Shown: in pieces, positions 21,312-23,660 of the stretch
Position numbering within the stretch: position 1 is the stretch's first letter
Layout: each line of letters starts with the position of its first letter
Virus record (IMG/VR): IMGVR_UViG_3300045996_001150
Span: 1 to 23,660 of that record
Length of the DNA stretch: 23,660 bases
Direction: 5' to 3' (one strand)
Source of the DNA: a virus
Position numbers and translations under genes: made by a program
The notes under the pieces: generated by a model
Database searches by the model: none
Seen by the model: the letters and a program-made list of their open reading frames with translations, nothing else
What the model was told of the DNA's origin: nothing

Positions 21312-21859
21312 TATGCGAGCCTCCCGATTACCTTGTGCGATACGCCGAACGTTTTCCCGACTTGCCGGTGCGACTGCCCGGCCGCGATCATCTTCCGGGC
21401 CTCGGCCTGCTGGTGCGCGTCCAGCTTCGGCCGGCGGCCGAATTTGACGCCACGGGCTAAGGCATACGCCATGCCCTGCTTGCCGCGCCTGACGATCCTC
21501 TGACGCTCGTCCTCGGCCATTGCGGAGAGCAGGGCCATGATCCCGCGGCCGATCGGCGTCGTCAGATCGAGATAGGCCCGATCAAGCACCTTCACCATAG
21601 CGCCGCGATCGGCGATACGTTCAAGGATCTTGAGGCCGTCATTCATCGATCGCGTTGCGCGGTCCCACTCGGCGACGATCAGCAAGTCGCCCTTGCCGAG
21701 CGCATCGATCGCCTTCGCGAGCTGCGGCCGGTTCGCGGTGTCCTTGCCTGATGCCTTCTCGGCGAAGATCCGATCGCATTTCTCGCCCTTGAGGGCGCCG
21801 ATCTGACGATCGAGGTTCTGTTCGATCGTCGACACTCGGGCGTAGCCTATGCGCTTCAT
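21311..21859 (-). CDS. Serine recombinase, resolvase/invertase family
   Basis: The product has 182 residues from the ATG at 21859, chosen because GGGGGATCAG precedes it and the family starts with MKRIGYARVS; a frame extending to 21907 would add 16 unlikely residues. It shows the catalytic serine in YARVST (S10), the KASGKD segment (about 35-40), the WDRATRS motif (variant of the LDRLGRS active-site arginines), the long E-helix region (GRGIMALLSAMAEDERQRIV) and a C-terminal HTH (AAGQSHRQVGKTFGVSHKVIGRL). It is thus a complete small resolvase/invertase. It makes site-specific double-strand breaks with 2-bp overhangs at paired sites. Probable roles are resolution of genome multimers or inversion; no invertible fibre segment is visible. 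An inverted repeat lies 35-93 bases upstream of its start. Confidence 0.9.
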   Translation of the reverse strand: MKRIGYARVSTIEQNLDRQIGALKGEKCDRIFAEKASGKDTANRPQLAKAIDALGKGDLLIVAEWDRATRSMNDGLKILERIADRGAMVKVLDRAYLDLTTPIGRGIMALLSAMAEDERQRIVRRGKQGMAYALARGVKFGRRPKLDAHQQAEARKMIAAGQSHRQVGKTFGVSHKVIGRLA

Positions 21860-21893
21860 CTGATCCCCCGAAATTGAGCTCGAATGCGTCCCG

Positions 21894-21952
21894 CCTTTAC
21901 GTCCCACAACAAAGCCTTGATTTTCGGGCGTTCGTCAACGTGGGACGAAAGG
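21894..21952. repeat. Inverted repeat upstream of resolvase (candidate res site/operator)
   Basis: CCTTTACGTCCCAC (21894-21907) is repeated inverted as GTGGGACGAAAGG (21940-21952): CGTCCCAC/GTGGGACG are perfect, and CCTTT/AAAGG match after one skipped A at 21899. A related half-site GCGTCCCGC occurs at 21887-21895. Small serine resolvases act at sites just upstream of their own gene built from such inverted subsites, so a crossover site or autoregulatory operator is likely. There is no gene in 21860-21981. Confidence 0.5.
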
Positions 21953-21981
21953 GGTAGTTTTTGACCCAATCGGAAGCCGGC

Positions 21982-22221
21982 CTATTCTGTTGATGCTTCG
22001 TCGTTAATGTCCGTGAGCAAAACAAACCCCTGCCCTAGGCTATGCTGGCCGCCTCGCTTCTCGACCTCGATCTTCCTGATTTTTTCCATGATAACGTGTC
22101 GGTTTGACACGTTCGGAAAGCGCGAGCAGATATAGTCTGCGCTGTTGCCGATCACCCATCCGACAACGGCTCCGCCTCCCTTAACCCGGAGCAGGCAGTA
22201 GCGCATTGAGTTGTCTTCCAT
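21982..22221 (-). CDS. Small hypothetical protein
   Basis: The product has 79 residues, read leftward. The first part (MRYCLLRVKGGGAVVGWVIGNSADYICSRFP) looks like a small beta-rich fold, followed by a basic middle (HVIMEKIRKIEVEKRGGQ) and a strand FVLLTDIND. The start at 22221 is 12 bases after the upstream stop, with AGGGGCG as a possible ribosome-binding site; a second in-frame Met (residue 6) is an alternative. It differs from its upstream neighbours in lacking the GAAAGGCC ribosome-binding motif. Unknown function; probable early accessory phage gene. Confidence 0.55.
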   Translation of the reverse strand: MEDNSMRYCLLRVKGGGAVVGWVIGNSADYICSRFPNVSNRHVIMEKIRKIEVEKRGGQHSLGQGFVLLTDINDEASTE

Positions 22222-22233
22222 AGCATCGCGCCC

Positions 22234-22425
22234 CTATTGCTCTGGTTCGATCTTCATCGCGGCATCCAGTTTTCCGGCCGCCCATTTCATGACTTCCTTT
22301 GGCTCCCATCCAGCACGGGGATTGGCCAGTTCGCGTCTCACGTACTCAACTTCGGTGCGGAGCTTCTGACGCGCAAGCTCCGTAGCTACAAGCGCGTCGT
22401 CAGTCTCTTTTGCTGTTACCGGCAT
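22234..22425 (-). CDS. Small helical hypothetical protein
   Basis: The product has 63 residues, starting at 22425, where AGAAAGGCC sits directly upstream (22430-22437 as GGCCTTTC on the + strand); the longer frame to 22503 lies in the neighbouring gene and is rejected. The sequence is charged and helical (ETDDALVATELARQKLRTEVEYVRRELANPR) with a short second helix (KEVMKWAAGKLDAAMK). A small regulator or DNA- or protein-binding adaptor is conceivable, but nothing diagnostic was seen. Part of a leftward operon of small accessory genes. Confidence 0.55.
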   Translation of the reverse strand: MPVTAKETDDALVATELARQKLRTEVEYVRRELANPRAGWEPKEVMKWAAGKLDAAMKIEPEQ

Positions 22426-22441
22426 AGGCGGCCTTTCTTCA

Positions 22442-22624
22442 CTATTGGTCCGTAGGTGGCAGCGGCATCGGCTGCCAGTGCGTTGGAACGCGAATTTCAT
22501 CAACGCAAAATCCGGCGTCTTCGTGCCACTGGCAACACGTTACGAACCCAGACAAACCCTCGCGCGGCGGCGCCCATACTATGATCAGCCTGTCCTTCGG
22601 TGCCGTCTCGATTGGCTGCCACAT
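22442..22624 (-). CDS. DUF551-like small protein
   Basis: The product has 60 residues, starting with the MWQPIETAPKDRLIIVW motif and ending with THWQPMPLPP, both typical of the DUF551 group of small phage-borne proteins of unknown function. The middle (GFVTCCQWHEDAGFCVDEI) has three cysteines. The start at 22624 follows GAAAGGCCAATTTG on the minus strand, eight bases spacing; a longer frame extending to 22801 overlaps the upstream gene and is rejected. These proteins are frequent in accessory and early regions of phages of Gram-negative bacteria. Confidence 0.72.
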   Translation of the reverse strand: MWQPIETAPKDRLIIVWAPPREGLSGFVTCCQWHEDAGFCVDEIRVPTHWQPMPLPPTDQ

Positions 22625-22638
22625 CAAATTGGCCTTTC

Positions 22639-22899
22639 CTATGCGCTCAGGGCGGCAGCCATAGCGGCCACCTTTTTCGTCACCAATTCTAGTGCGCGCT
22701 CCTGTGCTTCCTCGGCTGTTTTGACGCCGCCCAAGGGATAGGTGCTGAACCACGGCTGGCAGTGCATGACCCACTCGCCGGGGTGATAGATGTGACCGCA
22801 CGTCACGACGATGCGGAGATCATCGCAAGGCTTTGTCTGCCACGCCGTAGGCACTCGCTCCGATCCGCGCGAATAGCTGGTTGCGTCTTCCCACTTCAT
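22639..22899 (-). CDS. Small hypothetical protein
   Basis: The product has 86 residues. It starts at 22899 with GAAAGGCC nine bases before the ATG, and the preceding gene stop is 16 bases upstream. Visible features: a polar start (MKWEDATSYSRGSERVPTAWQT), a strand pair around LRIVVTCGHIYHPGEWVMHC with Cys/His residues that might bind metal, and a helical C-terminal end (EEAQERALELVTKKVAAMAAALS). No known family name is recalled, but the compact design and context suggest an early phage protein. Its stop TAG directly adjoins the ribosome-binding motif of the next gene. Confidence 0.6.
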   Translation of the reverse strand: MKWEDATSYSRGSERVPTAWQTKPCDDLRIVVTCGHIYHPGEWVMHCQPWFSTYPLGGVKTAEEAQERALELVTKKVAAMAAALSA

Positions 22900-22915
22900 A
22901 GCCCTGGGCCTTTCT

Positions 22916-23152
22916 TCAGCTATCGCAGACGGGGCACAGAACGCCCCGGTCTACATCGTAACCGTGCTTACACAGACCATTGCTCGGCTCGGTCATCGCG
23001 ACAGGACAAACCTCGATCTCAACCTTGCCCGTTCCGCGACAGTCGGGGCACTCGCCGTGGTCGCATTCCTCGTATGGGTTGGTGACGTGCTGGCGATAGA
23101 TGCGTCCCTCGGAGCCGCACGTTTCGCACAGGATGGTTCGCACTTCCGACAT
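22916..23152 (-). CDS. Small zinc-ribbon/DnaJ-like Cys-rich protein
   Basis: The product has 78 residues and nine cysteines: C9-x2-C12, C30-x4-C35-x2-C38, C49, C61, C73-x2-C76. The part CPDCRGTGKVEIE is like a CxxCxGxG zinc-binding knuckle of DnaJ, and the C-terminal end GVLCPVCDS is a second knuckle, so at least one or two Zn sites are likely. It may bind nucleic acid or act as a chaperone-like adaptor. The start at 23152 follows the sequence GAGGCCGCCTATG, nearly the same start context as the 63-residue gene downstream. An extension in frame to 23296 would overlap the upstream gene. Function not known. Confidence 0.65.
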   Translation of the reverse strand: MSEVRTILCETCGSEGRIYRQHVTNPYEECDHGECPDCRGTGKVEIEVCPVAMTEPSNGLCKHGYDVDRGVLCPVCDS

Positions 23153-23160
23153 AGGCGGCC

Positions 23161-23241
23161 TCATGTAACAGGTTTGCGGGATCGCGCGGACAGCCCCTTC
23201 ACGCGACCCCATTTCACTTGTATGCGAGCGGCTGTCGTGAT
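23161..23241 (-). CDS. Possible 26-residue microprotein with ATC start
   Basis: GAAAGGCC (minus strand; 23253-23246) directly abuts the upstream stop, like the other start signals of this operon, yet no ATG, GTG or TTG follows at the proper spacing. Six bases after AAAGG an ATC opens a frame of 26 codons (ITTAARIQVKWGRVKG...) ending with TGA next to the next gene's ribosome-binding site. ATC is a very rare start; a GTG at codon 9 would give 18 residues. The tidy packing favours a real gene, perhaps with a start codon changed by mutation or a sequencing error. Confidence 0.3.
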   Translation of the reverse strand: MTTAARIQVKWGRVKGLSARSRKPVT

Positions 23242-23253
23242 CTCGGGCCTTTC

Positions 23254-23493
23254 CTAGCGTGTCCAACCGTAGTCCGATGCAGGCCGCGCATGCCAAGCGT
23301 GGCGGTCAAAAATCTTGGCGGCGCTCCACTGGCCTTTGCCGAAAGCCTTGTCGGCCTTTTCAAAGGCGAACGCCTTGATCGTATCGAAGTCATGCCCTGT
23401 GGGCTTGCCAGAAAGGTGCATAGGATCGGTGCCGCCGAGGCGTTCCAGCTTGCCGTTGACCGTGAACGTTGCGCCCCATGTGTGCAAGATCAT
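23254..23493 (-). CDS. Small hypothetical protein, first gene of leftward operon
   Basis: The product has 79 residues. The ATG at 23493 is preferred over the one at 23517 because AGGAGA precedes it. The sequence begins MILHTWGATFTVNGKLERLGG (strand-rich) and continues to a helical, basic C-terminal half (TIKAFAFEKADKAFGKGQWSAAKIFDRHAWH). No membrane span or Cys. It lies closest to the leftward promoter and so would be the first product made. No family was recognised; it may be a host-takeover or regulatory protein. Confidence 0.55.
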   Translation of the reverse strand: MILHTWGATFTVNGKLERLGGTDPMHLSGKPTGHDFDTIKAFAFEKADKAFGKGQWSAAKIFDRHAWHARPASDYGWTR

Positions 23494-23520
23494 GTCCGTC
23501 TCTCCTATCCAATGCAAATC

Positions 23521-23549
23521 ACTCTACACATTTCTTCCGCCTCGGTCAA
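23521..23549 (-). promoter_or_regulatory. Leftward promoter
   Basis: On the minus strand TTGACC (-35; 23549-23544) is followed after 17 bases by TAGAGT (-10; 23526-23521), a fair sigma70-type match. It lies 28 bases upstream of the start of the 79-residue gene at 23493 and can drive the whole leftward operon. Confidence 0.5.
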
Positions 23550-23562
23550 CGGATCAGTTGAC
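23545..23562. promoter_or_regulatory. Palindromic operator between divergent -35 boxes
   Basis: GTCAAC (23545-23550) and GTTGAC (23557-23562) are perfect inverted repeats 6 bases apart. They cover the leftward -35 (TTGACC) and a rightward TTGACA (23558-23563), so a dimeric repressor bound here could block both directions. The rightward -10 is weak (TACGCT at 23582, 18-base spacer). A second repeat AAAAAG/CTTTTT (23573-23578, 23586-23591) lies just beyond. Confidence 0.4.
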
Positions 23563-23634
23563 AGATACGCACAAAAAGTCATACGCTTTTTTGCATGTCG
23601 AGGCGATTTGCGGAATTGAACGTTGAGGCGCGAA

Positions 23635-23660
23635 ATGAAGCTGTCAGACGTGCAGACTTT
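23635..23660 (+). CDS. Start of a rightward gene, cut by window edge
   Basis: An ATG at 23635 opens a frame (MKLSDVQT) that runs off the window. It is preceded by TTGAGGCG, a weak ribosome-binding site, and lies downstream of the rightward TTGACA. By its place opposite the leftward operon it might encode a regulator, but only eight full codons are visible and the call is tentative. Confidence 0.25.

Noticed and set aside
18102-21859. Resolvase as a tail-fibre invertase
   Set aside because: No inverted crossover sites or silent partial fibre genes were seen around the fibre gene; inversion elsewhere in the genome cannot be excluded.
1-23660. CRISPR array, tRNA or rRNA gene, insertion sequence
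   Set aside because: No regularly spaced repeats, no cloverleaf-capable segment and no transposase frame were found; the only recombinase is the small resolvase.

Overview
The window is wholly viral: a GC-rich genome segment of a short-tailed (podovirus-type) phage or prophage, with no recognisable host genes. A portal of the P22 type, a coat of the N4-gp56 type, gp4- and gp10-like tail adaptors, a run of DNA-ejection proteins and the lack of tape measure, sheath or tail-tube genes point to podovirus architecture. Base composition and protein style suggest an alphaproteobacterial host, possibly Hyphomicrobiales; this is an inference from impression, not a search result.

Layout. Positions 3-1055 hold the C-terminal part of the portal, cut by the left edge. 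Positions 1056-3714 are a five-gene cargo island: an AT-rich repeat cluster, a small ParA ATPase, a ribbon-helix-helix (RHH) protein, a membrane protein with a possible DNA-binding C-terminal domain and two small proteins, closed by a strong hairpin. Positions 3715-20926 resume the virion programme on the + strand: scaffold, major capsid protein, small head protein, a glycosyltransferase-methyltransferase fusion, gp4-like adaptor, gp10-like hub, two small conserved virion genes, an S74-chaperone protein, three probable ejection proteins, a peptidoglycan hydrolase-like protein and a tail fibre. The lysis genes follow: GH24 endolysin, overlapping Rz/Rz1 spanins and a holin-like protein. Most neighbours overlap by ATGA or TGATG, so this is one tightly coupled late operon, broken by leaders before the scaffold and coat and by hairpins after the small head protein.

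From 20884 to 23493 genes run on the minus strand: six small accessory genes (plus one possible microgene), then a serine resolvase coupled to two small membrane proteins. A divergent promoter/operator region (about 23521-23600) drives them, and a rightward gene probably starts at the right edge.

The main point of interest is that the phage carries both a ParA/RHH partition-like cassette beside a candidate centromere and a small serine resolvase with an inverted repeat upstream. Together these suggest plasmid-like maintenance (a phage-plasmid), or a ParA system working at the membrane during infection. Second is the fused glycosyltransferase-methyltransferase inside the head operon, whose ribosome-binding site lies in a hairpin. 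No gene-free stretch longer than 300 bases exists; the gaps of 193 and 236 bases before the scaffold and coat genes share a 19-base element.
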